From: WHTB01 sp050699035
GTDB lineage: Bacteria > Actinomycetota > Actinomycetes > Propionibacteriales > Nocardioidaceae
NCBI GenBank assembly: GCA_050699035.1
Contig: JBOHDE010000030.1
Coordinates: 1 to 24,475, forward strand
Reading direction: 5' to 3'
Length of the DNA stretch: 24,475 bases
Shown here: one piece after another, positions 7,591 to 19,323 of the stretch
Position numbering within the stretch: position 1 is the first letter of the stretch
Layout: every line of letters begins with the position of its first letter
Notes under the pieces: model-generated
Seen by the model: only the letters and a program-made list of their open reading frames with translations
Told to the model about the DNA's origin: nothing
Databases searched by the model: none
Position numbers and translations under genes: made by a program

Positions 7591-7665
7591 GGTTTGGACC
7601 AGAGCCGCCCACCAGGACGACAAAGGCGCAACCTCGGTGCGAGTAGTCGGGCGGTGGGGACAGCA

Positions 7666-7703
7666 AAGGGGCGGGCGACCGGTCTCCCGGTCACCCGCCC
7701 CTT
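7666..7703 (-). terminator. Terminator hairpin downstream of rpoC
   Basis: AAGGGGCGGGCGACCGG (7666-7682) pairs with CCGGTCACCCGCCCCTT (7687-7703), 17 positions with a single change. On the minus-strand RNA that change is a G-U wobble, so the stem is complete only in the rpoC direction. The loop is GAGA (GNRA type), and a short UUU follows. It lies 27 nt after the rpoC stop, where the rpoBC operon should end. The short U-tract is usual for GC-rich actinobacteria. Confidence 0.75.
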
Positions 7704-7729
7704 CGCCGTGACTGTGGCGGGGCTCGACG

Positions 7730-10700
7730 TCAGTTCTGGTAGGAACCGAAGTCGAAGTCGTCCAGTGACACCGACTGGCCGGTACCCGAGCCGAAGTCGT
7801 AGTCGTAGGACTCGTACCCACCGATGGAGTAGGCCGCGGCCCGAGCCTCCTCGGTCGGCTCCACCCGGATGTTGCGGTAACGCTCCAGGCCGGTGCCGGC
7901 GGGGATGAGCTTGCCGATGATGACGTTCTCCTTCAGACCCATCAGCGCGTCGGACTTGCCGTGGATGGCGGCCTCCGTGAGCACGCGGGTGGTCTCCTGG
8001 AACGATGCCGCCGACAGCCACGACTCGGTGGCCAGCGACGCCTTGGTGATGCCCATCAGCACCGGACGACCCGAGGCCGGGGTGCCGCCCTCGGCGACGA
8101 CCCGGCGGTTCTCGTCCTCGAAGCGGACCCGCTCGGCGAGCTCGCCCGGCAGCAGCCGGGAGTCGCCCGACTCGATCACCGTCACGCGACGCAGCATCTG
8201 CCGGATGATGATCTCGATGTGCTTGTCGTGGATCGCGACGCCCTGGACTCGGTAGACCTCCTGCACCTCGTCGACGAGGTGCTCCTGGGCCTTGCGGACC
8301 CCGAGGACTCGAAGCACGTCCTGCGGGTCGGGCGTGCCGGCGGTCAGCTGCTGACCCACCTCGACCTCGTCGCCGTCGGCGACCAGCAGGCGGGACCGCT
8401 TGGAGACCGGGAACGACTCCTCCTCGGAGCCGTCGTGCGGGACCACGGTGATCTTGCGGGTCTTGTCGGTCTCCTCGATCTGCACCCGTCCGGCAGCCTC
8501 CGAGATCGGCGACTTGCCCTTGGGCTGGCGGGCCTCGAACAGCTCGACCACACGCGGGAGACCCTGTGTGATGTCGTCGGCCGACGCCACACCACCGGTG
8601 TGGAAGGTGCGCATCGTCAGCTGCGTGCCCGGCTCACCGATCGACTGCGCCGCGATGATCCCGACGGCCTCGCCGATGTCGACCAGCAGGCCGGTGGCCA
8701 GCGAGCGGCCGTAGCACTTGGCGCAGGCTCCGGTCTTCGCCTCGCAGGTGAGTACGGAACGCACCCGGACCGACTCGACGCCGGCGACCACGAGCTCGTC
8801 GATCCGGACGTCGCCCATGTCGTCGCCCGCCTTGACCAGCACCTCGCCGGTCTCGGGGTGGGTGATGTCGGTGGCGGCGGCCCGGGCGTACGCCGCGGTC
8901 TCGACGTTCTCGGCCTTGCGGACCGTGCCGTCCTCGCCCTTGACGCCGATCCGCTTCATCAGACCGCGCTCGGTGCCGCAGTCGTCCTCACGGATGATGA
9001 CGTCCTGGCTGACGTCCACCAGACGACGGGTCAGGTAACCCGAGTCGGCGGTACGCAGCGCGGTGTCGGCGAGCCCCTTGCGGGCACCGTGGGTGGCGAT
9101 GAAGTACTCGACCACCGACAGACCCTCGCGATAGTTCGACTTGATCGGCCGCGGGATGATGTCGCCCTTGGGGTTGGCCACCAGACCGCGCATACCGGCG
9201 ATCTGACGCACCTGGGTCATGTTTCCGCGGGCACCGGAGTGCACCATCATGAAGATCGGGTTCGTCTTCTCGAAGCTGCCCTCCATCTCGCGGGCGACCT
9301 CGTGCGTGGCCTGGGTCCAGATCTCGATGAGCTCCTGACGACGCTCGTCGTCGGTGATCAAGCCGCGGGAGTACTGCTGCTGCACCTTCGCGGCTTGGCC
9401 CTCGTAGCTCTCCAAGATCGCGGCCTTGCCAGGTGGGCTCACCACGTCGGCCATCGAGATCGTCACGCCCGACCGGGTGGCCCACTGGAAGCCGGTGTCC
9501 TTGAGGGCGTCGAGAGCGTTCGCGACGTCGACCTTGGGATAGCGCTCGGCGAGGTCGTTGACGATCTGACCGAGCTGCTTCTTGCCCACCTCGTAGTCGA
9601 CGAACGCGTAGTCGGCCGGCAGCGCCTCGTTGAACAGAGCGCGACCCAGGGTCGTCTCCATGGTCAGCGACTGACCGGGCTCCCAGCCCTCCGGGACCTC
9701 CGCACCGAGCGGGGGTACGACGGTGTCGAAACGCACCTTGATCTTCGCCTGCACGTCGAGCTCGCCACGGTCGAGCGCCATGATCGCCTCGGCGACCGAC
9801 GCGAACGCCCGGCCCTCTCCCTTGCCGCCCTCGCCGGACATGGTGAGGAAGTAGATGCCGATGATCATGTCCTGCGTCGGCATGGTGACCGGCCGGCCGT
9901 CCGACGGCTTCAGGATGTTGTTGGTCGACAGCATCAGGATCCGTGCCTCGGCCTGCGCCTCGGCCGACAGCGGCAGGTGCACCGCCATCTGGTCACCGTC
10001 GAAGTCGGCGTTGAAGGCCGTGCAGACCAACGGGTGGATCTGGATGGCCTTGCCCTCGATCAGCTGCGGCTCGAACGCCTGGATGCCGAGCCGGTGCAGC
10101 GTCGGCGCGCGGTTGAGCAGCACCGGGTGCTCGGTGATGACCTCTTCGAGGACGTCCCACACGACCGGGCGAGCCCGCTCGACCATGCGCTTGGCGCTCT
10201 TGATGTTCTGGGCATGGTTGAGATCGACCAGCCGCTTCATCACGAACGGCTTGAACAGCTCGAGCGCCATCTGCTTGGGCAGGCCGCACTGGTGCAGCTT
10301 GAGCTGGGGGCCGACGACGATGACCGAACGGCCGGAGTAGTCGACGCGCTTGCCGAGCAGGTTCTGCCGGAACCGGCCCTGCTTGCCCTTGAGCATGTCA
10401 GACAGCGACTTGAGCGGCCGGTTGCCCGGCCCGGTGACCGGGCGGCCGCGACGGCCGTTGTCGAACAGCGAGTCGACGGCCTCCTGCAGCATCCGCTTCT
10501 CGTTGTTGACGATGATCTCGGGTGCGCCGAGGTCGAGCAGCCGCTTGAGCCGGTTGTTGCGGTTGATCACCCGGCGGTACAGGTCGTTCAGGTCGGAGGT
10601 CGCGAAGCGGCCACCGTCGAGCTGCACCATCGGCCGCAGGTCCGGCGGGATGACCGGCACGCAGTCGAGCACCATGCCCTTGGGGCTGTTGGTGGTGGTG

Positions 10701-11608
10701 AGGAACGCCGACACGACCTTGAGCCGCTTGAGGGCACGGGTCTTGCGCTGGCCCTTGCCGGTACGGATGGTCTCCCGAAGCGACTCGGACTCGGCCTGCA
10801 GGTCGAAGTCCTCGAGCCGCCGCTGGATCGCCGCTGCGCCCATGAAGCCGTCGAAGTACTTGCCGAACCGGAACTTCATGTCCCGGTAGAGGATCTCGTC
10901 TCCCTCGAGGTCTTGGACCTTGAGGTTGCGGAACCGCGTCCAGACCTCCTCGAGCCGGTCCAGCTCACGCTGGGCCCGGTCGCGGAGCTGCTTCATCTCC
11001 CGCTCGGCGCCTTCCTTGACCTTGCGCCGGACGTCGGCCTTCGCGCCCTCGGCCTCGAGCTCGGCGAGGTCCTCCTCGAGCTTCTTGGCGCGGGCCTCGA
11101 TGTCGCTGTCACGACGCTGCTCGAGCGACTTGCGCTCGACGTCGATCTTGCCTTCGAGCGAGGGCAGGTCGCGGTGCCGCGCGTCCTCGTCGACGTGCGT
11201 GATCATGTACGCCGCGAAGTAGATGACCTTCTCGAGGTCCTTCGGGGCCAGGTCGAGCAGGTAGCCGAGCCGGCTCGGGACACCCTTGAAGTACCAGATA
11301 TGGGTGACCGGCGCGGCCAGCTCGATGTGGCCCATCCGCTCACGGCGGACCTTCGAGCGGGTCACCTCGACGCCGCAGCGCTCACAGATGATGCCCTTGA
11401 AGCGGACGCGCTTGTACTTGCCGCAGTAGCACTCCCAGTCGCGCGTGGGGCCGAAGATCTTCTCGCAGAAGAGGCCGTCACGCTCGGGCTTGAGGGTGCG
11501 GTAGTTGATGGTCTCCGGCTTCTTCACCTCACCGTGCGACCACTGCCGGATGTCATCGGCCGTGGCCAGGCCGATGCGAAGCTCGTCGAAGTAGTTCACG
11601 TCGAGCAC
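7730..11608 (-). CDS. rpoC: DNA-directed RNA polymerase subunit beta'
   Basis: Catalytic subunit of RNA polymerase, 1292 residues, normal for actinobacteria. It starts (V)LDVNYFDELRIGLATADDI from GTG 11606-11608, with a purine-rich AGAAAGAAG upstream. The N-terminal zinc site uses Cys60, Cys62, Cys75 and Cys78. The magnesium-binding active-site loop NADFDGDQM spans residues 533-541 (Asp535, 537, 539). The second zinc site is formed by the Cys residues in DDCGTERG and VLTCEAKTGACAKCYGR. The C-terminus is the acidic LDDFDFGSYQN tail common in actinobacteria. A charged helical insertion (about residues 150-220) follows the zinc region. The gene lies 54 nt after rpoB and is followed by a terminator hairpin. 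Confidence 0.99.
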   Translation of the reverse strand: MLDVNYFDELRIGLATADDIRQWSHGEVKKPETINYRTLKPERDGLFCEKIFGPTRDWECYCGKYKRVRFKGIICERCGVEVTRSKVRRERMGHIELAAPVTHIWYFKGVPSRLGYLLDLAPKDLEKVIYFAAYMITHVDEDARHRDLPSLEGKIDVERKSLEQRRDSDIEARAKKLEEDLAELEAEGAKADVRRKVKEGAEREMKQLRDRAQRELDRLEEVWTRFRNLKVQDLEGDEILYRDMKFRFGKYFDGFMGAAAIQRRLEDFDLQAESESLRETIRTGKGQRKTRALKRLKVVSAFLTTTNSPKGMVLDCVPVIPPDLRPMVQLDGGRFATSDLNDLYRRVINRNNRLKRLLDLGAPEIIVNNEKRMLQEAVDSLFDNGRRGRPVTGPGNRPLKSLSDMLKGKQGRFRQNLLGKRVDYSGRSVIVVGPQLKLHQCGLPKQMALELFKPFVMKRLVDLNHAQNIKSAKRMVERARPVVWDVLEEVITEHPVLLNRAPTLHRLGIQAFEPQLIEGKAIQIHPLVCTAFNADFDGDQMAVHLPLSAEAQAEARILMLSTNNILKPSDGRPVTMPTQDMIIGIYFLTMSGEGGKGEGRAFASVAEAIMALDRGELDVQAKIKVRFDTVVPPLGAEVPEGWEPGQSLTMETTLGRALFNEALPADYAFVDYEVGKKQLGQIVNDLAERYPKVDVANALDALKDTGFQWATRSGVTISMADVVSPPGKAAILESYEGQAAKVQQQYSRGLITDDERRQELIEIWTQATHEVAREMEGSFEKTNPIFMMVHSGARGNMTQVRQIAGMRGLVANPKGDIIPRPIKSNYREGLSVVEYFIATHGARKGLADTALRTADSGYLTRRLVDVSQDVIIREDDCGTERGLMKRIGVKGEDGTVRKAENVETAAYARAAATDITHPETGEVLVKAGDDMGDVRIDELVVAGVESVRVRSVLTCEAKTGACAKCYGRSLATGLLVDIGEAVGIIAAQSIGEPGTQLTMRTFHTGGVASADDITQGLPRVVELFEARQPKGKSPISEAAGRVQIEETDKTRKITVVPHDGSEEESFPVSKRSRLLVADGDEVEVGQQLTAGTPDPQDVLRVLGVRKAQEHLVDEVQEVYRVQGVAIHDKHIEIIIRQMLRRVTVIESGDSRLLPGELAERVRFEDENRRVVAEGGTPASGRPVLMGITKASLATESWLSAASFQETTRVLTEAAIHGKSDALMGLKENVIIGKLIPAGTGLERYRNIRVEPTEEARAAAYSIGGYESYDYDFGSGTGQSVSLDDFDFGSYQN

Positions 11609-11637
11609 AGTTACTTCTTTCTGCTAGGAAGAGTGTG

Positions 11638-11662
11638 GGTCTGAGGGCGTGGGACGGTCTGC

Positions 11663-11669
<7 letters not shown>
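11638..11669 (-). other. Inverted repeat spanning the rpoB stop codon
   Basis: GGTCTGA (11638-11644) and TCAGACC (11663-11669) are exact reverse complements separated by 18 nt. On the mRNA the upstream arm contains the rpoB TGA stop codon (11663-11665), and the downstream arm lies in the 54-nt rpoB-rpoC spacer. The structure could affect termination or coupling between the two genes; no function is proven. Confidence 0.4.
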
Positions 11670-15148
<3,479 letters not shown>

Positions 15149-15243
15149 GAGGGGTCCTTCCGAGGGCTCGCGAACTCATCCCAGCGCATGCCAATGTCGA
15201 CCCCTACGGGGTTGGAGGCGAACAGATGGCAGCGCAAAGAAGC

Positions 15244-15272
15244 AGTTTAGCCGATAGGCCGACTGCTGTCGA
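15244..15272 (-). promoter_or_regulatory. Proximal promoter of rpoBC
   Basis: On the minus strand, -35 TCGACA (15267-15272) and -10 TAAACT (15244-15249) are 17 nt apart. The -35 box matches the consensus at five of six positions. The predicted start near 15237 gives an rpoB leader of about 90 nt. Confidence 0.7.
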
Positions 15273-15304
15273 GCCGTCCCCGCGACCTCGGTCACATGAC
15301 GTGG

Positions 15305-15314
15305 CTGACGTCAG
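15305..15314. promoter_or_regulatory. 10-bp palindrome between the two rpoBC promoters
   Basis: CTGACGTCAG is a perfect palindrome lying between the distal and proximal rpoBC promoter candidates. The position suits an operator, but a 10-bp palindrome can easily occur by chance and no regulator is known to me for it. Confidence 0.2.
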
Positions 15315-15343
15315 GACCCTCGCCAACGGTGGGACTGCCCGAG

Positions 15344-15372
15344 AGCATGACCCGTCGGCCGGACGGAGTCAA
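15344..15372 (-). promoter_or_regulatory. Distal promoter candidate of rpoBC
   Basis: On the minus strand, -35 TTGACT (15367-15372) and -10 CATGCT (15344-15349) are 17 nt apart. The -10 box is weaker than that of the proximal promoter. It lies 71-100 nt downstream of the stop codon of the last mce-operon gene. No strong intrinsic terminator was seen in 15380-15442. Confidence 0.5.
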
Positions 15373-15442
15373 GGATTCTCGGCCGCGTTTCAGCCGTTCC
15401 GCCCTATTTTCGACCGCTAATCGGACACCGTCGGGAGCCGGA

Positions 15443-16138
15443 TCACAGCCCCTTGAGGTCGCTCACAACCCAGGCACCGTCCTGCTTCACCATCGTCAGC
15501 ACGGCCCGGTTGAGTGCGGTCACCGGCTCCTTGCTACCGGCCGACTCGGTGGTCTGGTTGACGAACACCAAGACGTCGGTCCGCTCCGCACCTACGTCGA
15601 CGACTCCCGAGCTCAGCACCTCGGCGGTGACGACGGCCTTCGTCTCCTTGGCCGGCGGCGCGACCACGGACTCCATCGTCTTGGTGTAGTCGGCGGCGTA
15701 CTTCTTGGTGAGCAGCGGGGTGGTCGCCGCGATGTTGTCGTCGATCTTGGCGTGGTCGTAGCTGAGGAGGGCGACCGCGGCCTTCTCGGCGCTCGCCGGA
15801 GCCGACCTCAGCGCGCTTTGCAGCGCCTGGGCCCGGTCGTCTCGCGCGTTGGCGTCGAGCCGGGCGCGGACCAGCAGCGTCGCCTCGACGAGGAGCGCGA
15901 CGAGCAACAGCGCGGCCACGACCCACAGCCACCACCTCGGCCCGCTGCCGGCCGCGGTGAGGGTCGCGTCACCCTGGCCGGCGGACGGCCGGGGCGTCGG
16001 CGCCGGCTTGGCCCGCTGGTCACGCTTCGTGGTCGGTGCAGTCGCTTCCGCTGTGGACGGACGCGAGCGCTCTCCGGCGATCCGGCGGCGGGGCGGCGGC
16101 TTGGCCGAGTGTGGCTCGTTCTTGTACGTCGTAGGCAT
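15443..16138 (-). CDS. Mce-associated membrane protein (distal)
   Basis: A 231-residue single-pass membrane protein of the Mce-associated (Mam-like) type found after mceF in actinobacterial mce operons. The first 65 or so residues are rich in Pro, Lys and Arg and should be cytoplasmic. One membrane helix follows (about residues 68-90, WWLWVVAALLLVALLVEATLL). The external domain resembles the neighbouring gene's product, with a pattern of Ala-rich helix, SYDHAKIDDNIAATTPLLT, then a beta-rich part (TDVLVFVNQTT) ending GAWVVSDLKGL. Such proteins are thought to stabilise the Mce complex. ATG 16136-16138 is 11 nt after the preceding gene. It is the last gene of the mce operon in this direction. 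Confidence 0.8.
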   Translation of the reverse strand: MPTTYKNEPHSAKPPPRRRIAGERSRPSTAEATAPTTKRDQRAKPAPTPRPSAGQGDATLTAAGSGPRWWLWVVAALLLVALLVEATLLVRARLDANARDDRAQALQSALRSAPASAEKAAVALLSYDHAKIDDNIAATTPLLTKKYAADYTKTMESVVAPPAKETKAVVTAEVLSSGVVDVGAERTDVLVFVNQTTESAGSKEPVTALNRAVLTMVKQDGAWVVSDLKGL

Positions 16139-16149
16139 GGCGTCAGCTC

Positions 16150-16677
16150 TCAGACCGGCTTGAACTCGTCGACCAGCCAGTCACTGCCGGCGTCGTCGCG
16201 GACCAGGTCGACCCGCCATCGGAAGTGCCGCGCCCGCTCGCCGTACGACGAGGTGACGTCGGCGTCGCAGACCACGAGGACGACCGCGGAGTCGGCGTCG
16301 AGCGACGACACGCCCGCGGACTTCACCTCGCCCTTCGAGGTGACCTTGGCCTGCTTCATCTGCGACACGATGTCGTCGATGGACTTGCTGAAGCTCTTGT
16401 TGAAGGTCGGAGTGAGCAGCGGCTCGACGTTCTTGCGGTAGCCGTCGACGTCGTCGGCGGAGTAGGTGTTGACGTTGGCCGCGAACGACGACGCGACCCG
16501 CTTGACCTCGTTGCGCAGCGCCGGGTCGGATGACGCCGACGTGCCGCCGTCGTCGCGGCCGACGGCCAGGACCACGCCACCCGCGACGACGAGAAGCGCG
16601 AGTGCTGCCACCACCACTGCGAGGGCGCGCTCGGTCAGGAGCGGTCGGCGAGCGGTGCGAGCAGCAGCCACTTCCAT
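16150..16677 (-). CDS. Mce-associated membrane protein (proximal)
   Basis: A 175-residue protein with a short basic N-terminus, one membrane helix (about residues 18-40, ALAVVVAALALLVVAGGVVLAV) and an external domain with YSADDVDGYRKNVEPLLTPTF. The same domain plan is present in the next gene downstream, which suggests an old duplication. The C-terminus WRVDLVRDDAGSDWLVDEFKPV matches the usual end of these Mce-associated domains. The ATG (16675-16677) lies 43 nt inside the end of mceF, so translation is probably coupled. The role is inferred from family and position: an accessory part of the Mce transporter. Confidence 0.8.
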   Translation of the reverse strand: MEVAAARTARRPLLTERALAVVVAALALLVVAGGVVLAVGRDDGGTSASSDPALRNEVKRVASSFAANVNTYSADDVDGYRKNVEPLLTPTFNKSFSKSIDDIVSQMKQAKVTSKGEVKSAGVSSLDADSAVVLVVCDADVTSSYGERARHFRWRVDLVRDDAGSDWLVDEFKPV

Positions 16678-17915
16678 GAGTCCTCTCCGGCGATCTTCGC
16701 CGCGTCGGCGGAGGTGACGACGTCCTCGACGTCACCGGTCGCTGGCGACACGGTCTTGGTGGACAGGTCGTACTGTGCCACGACGGGCACGCGGTTCTTC
16801 GCCGGGGGCGCATGCTGGGCGCCACGGGGGTTGGACTGTGACTGGGGCTCGGCGCAGTGCGCCGCGGTGTTCAACGGGACCTCGGACAGGTCCTGGGGCT
16901 CGCGCTCCTCGGTCGTCTCGTAGCCGCCCTCACAAATGTGCGGGTCCGCGGTGAGGATGAGGCCGAAGTGCGCATCGTGCAGTCCGGTGACCTTGTCCTT
17001 GGCCGCGACGCTGAACGACCCCTCGACGACGTACGGGTAGAGCACCAATACCTGCTCCAGGCCGTCGAGCCGGGCCACGGTGATCTCACCGGTCGTGACG
17101 AGGTTGCTGATCAGCACCGAGAGTGTGTCGGCGTTCTCGGCGATGAAGCCGCGCAGGTCACGGGCGGCCACGGCACCGTCGTCGATCACCGAGCGCACGG
17201 TGGCGTCGCTGTCGACCAGGGTGTCGGTGAACAGCCGCAGGTTCTTGGCGAAGGTACGGATGTGCTCGGCGGAGTCGACCTGGGTCTGCAGGACCCCCTC
17301 ACCGTCGGCGAGCAGCCGCCTGGTGAGGTCGATGTTGTCGTCGGCGGTGTCGATGAACGAGTTCGAGGTGTCGATGATCCGGCCGAGGTCGTCACCTGTG
17401 CCGTCGAAGGCCAGGCCGAGCTCGTCGATGACGGTCCGCAGGTCCTGCTTGTCGACGGAGTCGACCAGCCGGTCGATGTCGACCAGCATCTGGGGCGTGG
17501 AGATCGGAGTGCGCGTGTCGGCCCGCTTGATGTCGGCGCCGTCCTCGAGGTACGGCCCAGCGCCGTCGCGCTTCGGCTGCAGGTCGACGTACTGCTCACC
17601 GAGCGCGGACTTGTTCGCCACGACAGCGACGACGTCGGACGGGATCGGGTCGCTGTCGTTCTCGATCGCAAGGTCGACGAAGACGCCGTCCTCGGACAGC
17701 CGCAGCTGGTCGACCCGACCGACACCGACGCCCCGGTACGTGACCTCTGCGCCGTCGAAGATGCCGGCCGACTCGGCGAAGTTGGCGCTGACGGTGTAGT
17801 CGGTGTCCAGGATCAGGCGGTCGAGACGGGCGTACTTCGCGCCGACGTACGACACGCCGATCAGCGTGATCAGCACGAACACCATCAGCTGGAGCTTGGT
17901 GGTCCGGGAGATCAT
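16635..17915 (-). CDS. mceF: MCE family protein, MceF type
   Basis: Sixth MCE subunit, 426 residues. One N-terminal membrane anchor (about residues 7-26, KLQLMVFVLITLIGVSYVGA) precedes the MCE/MlaD domain (about 38-115) with the signature YRGVGVGRVDQL and LGEQYVDLQP. A long helical region (about 135-290) follows, then a C-terminal part with Cys residues (PHICEGGY, AHCAEPQ). In actinobacteria six different MCE subunits form a hexamer whose helices build a hydrophobic tunnel across the periplasm for lipid import. The ATG overlaps the mceE stop by 4 nt (ATGA), with AAGGGG 8 nt upstream. It overlaps the next gene by 43 nt. Confidence 0.9.
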   Translation of the reverse strand: MISRTTKLQLMVFVLITLIGVSYVGAKYARLDRLILDTDYTVSANFAESAGIFDGAEVTYRGVGVGRVDQLRLSEDGVFVDLAIENDSDPIPSDVVAVVANKSALGEQYVDLQPKRDGAGPYLEDGADIKRADTRTPISTPQMLVDIDRLVDSVDKQDLRTVIDELGLAFDGTGDDLGRIIDTSNSFIDTADDNIDLTRRLLADGEGVLQTQVDSAEHIRTFAKNLRLFTDTLVDSDATVRSVIDDGAVAARDLRGFIAENADTLSVLISNLVTTGEITVARLDGLEQVLVLYPYVVEGSFSVAAKDKVTGLHDAHFGLILTADPHICEGGYETTEEREPQDLSEVPLNTAAHCAEPQSQSNPRGAQHAPPAKNRVPVVAQYDLSTKTVSPATGDVEDVVTSADAAKIAGEDSWKWLLLAPLADRS

Positions 17916-19222
17916 CGGGCCACCCCTTGCAGCAGCATCGCGGCGATGTCGGCGTCATAGCCCTGCGCGGCGGCCCGCGACCTGACCGACTCCTCACTGC
18001 TGTAGCTCGGCGCCGTGCGACACAACACGAGGAGCTTGCAGCCGGACTCCGCGGAGGGCGGAGCGCTCGGCGCCGGACCGCCATCGGGCTCGGCGGCACC
18101 ACCGCCACCGGACCGGCCGCCACCGGACGCGCCGGGCGCGCTCGGCACGGAGGGGACGTCGGTGCCGAGCAGGTTGCCTAGGTCGGGCAGCTCCGGGAGA
18201 CCCGGCACCACCAACGGCTCGGTGAGGTCCACTTCGAGGCGGACGTCGAGGTTGACATAGTCACCCATGTGCACGTTGCGCGCCTCGGCCGGCGTCGTGC
18301 CGACCGTGGCATCGACGAACGGGTACGTCAGCAGCACCTCGAACGACTGGGGGAGCTTCTCGCCCGCGTCGGCCAGCTCGGTCATGATCGGTGCCAGCGA
18401 CTTCAGGCTGCTCACGGTGTCCGCCTTGGACTCGCGGATGACCTTCGTACCCACGGTGCTCAGCCGGCTCAGCTCCTCGAGCATCTTGACCAGGTCGTCG
18501 CGCTGGCCGTCGATGGAGTCGAGCGCGGCGGGCATCTCGTCGAGTGTCCGCTCGATCGTGCCCTGCTGCTTCTTCACCGACTTGGCGAGCCGGTTCAGCG
18601 CCTCGATCGCCTCGACGATCTCCTGCTTGTGGGTGTCGAGCTGGCCCATGAATGTGTCGAGCTGGGTGAGCACGCTCTTCACCGCGTGCTCGTTGCCGTC
18701 GAGGGCGGTGCTCATCTCCCGGGAGATGGTCTTCAGCTGGGCGACCCCGCCGCCGTTGAGCAGCAGGGACAGCGCGCCGAGGACCTCCTCGATCTCCGTG
18801 TTGCGACCTGACCGCTCCAGCGGGATGACCTCGCCGTCGCCCAGCGAGCCGCGGGCGGGGGTCCCGGCCACGGGCGGGGCCAACGAGACGAACTTCTCAC
18901 CGAGCAGGCTGGTCTGCCGGATCGCAGCCGTCGCGTTGTCGGGCAGCTTGACGCTGTCCTTCAGCCGGACGACGACCTCGGCGGTGTAGCCCTCGAGCGC
19001 GATCGACTCGACCTTGCCGACGGTGACGTCGTCGACCTTGACCGAAGACTGCGGGACCAGGTCGAGCACGTCCTGGAAGTAGACGGTGACGGCGTAGGAG
19101 TCCTCGCCGACGTCGGCGCCGCCCGGTAAGGGGAGGTCGTAGACGTTGAACTCGCAGGCCGTCAGCGCCAGCGACGACGTGACCGCGAGCACGGCACCGC
19201 GCAGGAGACCACGGCTGTTCAT
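17912..19222 (-). CDS. mceE: MCE family lipoprotein, MceE type
   Basis: Fifth MCE subunit, the lipoprotein member (LprK-like), 436 residues. The signal peptide MNSRGLLRGAVLAVTSSLAL ends in the lipobox LTAC, with Cys23 as the lipidated residue. The MCE domain is at about residues 40-120 (VDDVTVGKVESIALEG, LLGEKFVSLAPP), followed by a long helical region with KSVKKQQGTIERTLDEMP. A Pro/Gly/Ser/Ala-rich stretch near residues 360-405 separates this from a short C-terminus with two Cys residues (GCKLLVLC). The ATG at 19220-19222 is only one base from the N block, so its ribosome binding site is unseen. The stop overlaps mceF by 4 nt. Confidence 0.88.
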   Translation of the reverse strand: MNSRGLLRGAVLAVTSSLALTACEFNVYDLPLPGGADVGEDSYAVTVYFQDVLDLVPQSSVKVDDVTVGKVESIALEGYTAEVVVRLKDSVKLPDNATAAIRQTSLLGEKFVSLAPPVAGTPARGSLGDGEVIPLERSGRNTEIEEVLGALSLLLNGGGVAQLKTISREMSTALDGNEHAVKSVLTQLDTFMGQLDTHKQEIVEAIEALNRLAKSVKKQQGTIERTLDEMPAALDSIDGQRDDLVKMLEELSRLSTVGTKVIRESKADTVSSLKSLAPIMTELADAGEKLPQSFEVLLTYPFVDATVGTTPAEARNVHMGDYVNLDVRLEVDLTEPLVVPGLPELPDLGNLLGTDVPSVPSAPGASGGGRSGGGGAAEPDGGPAPSAPPSAESGCKLLVLCRTAPSYSSEESVRSRAAAQGYDADIAAMLLQGVAR

Positions 19223-19223
19223 C

Positions 19224-19323
19224 NNNNNNNNNNNNNNNNNNNNNNNNNNNNNNNNNNNNNNNNNNNNNNNNNNNNNNNNNNNNNNNNNNNNNNNNNNNNN
19301 NNNNNNNNNNNNNNNNNNNNNNN
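19224..19323. other. Assembly gap of 100 Ns
   Basis: Exactly 100 unknown bases, the usual placeholder for a gap of unknown length. It removes the C-terminal part of mceD and the mceD/mceE junction. MceD shows only about 165 residues here, whereas its neighbours are 325-436 residues. The real missing stretch is therefore probably several hundred bases. Confidence 0.95.

Noticed and set aside
5853..8021. Minus-strand open frame of 722 codons across the acyltransferase 2 region
   Set aside because: It lies antisense to a well-supported membrane protein gene, crosses a palindrome and the rpoC terminator, and reads as low-complexity Arg/His/Gln sequence.
7961..11644. Plus-strand open frame of 1227 codons opposite rpoC
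   Set aside because: Same cause: mirror of rpoC codon bias, no recognisable protein.
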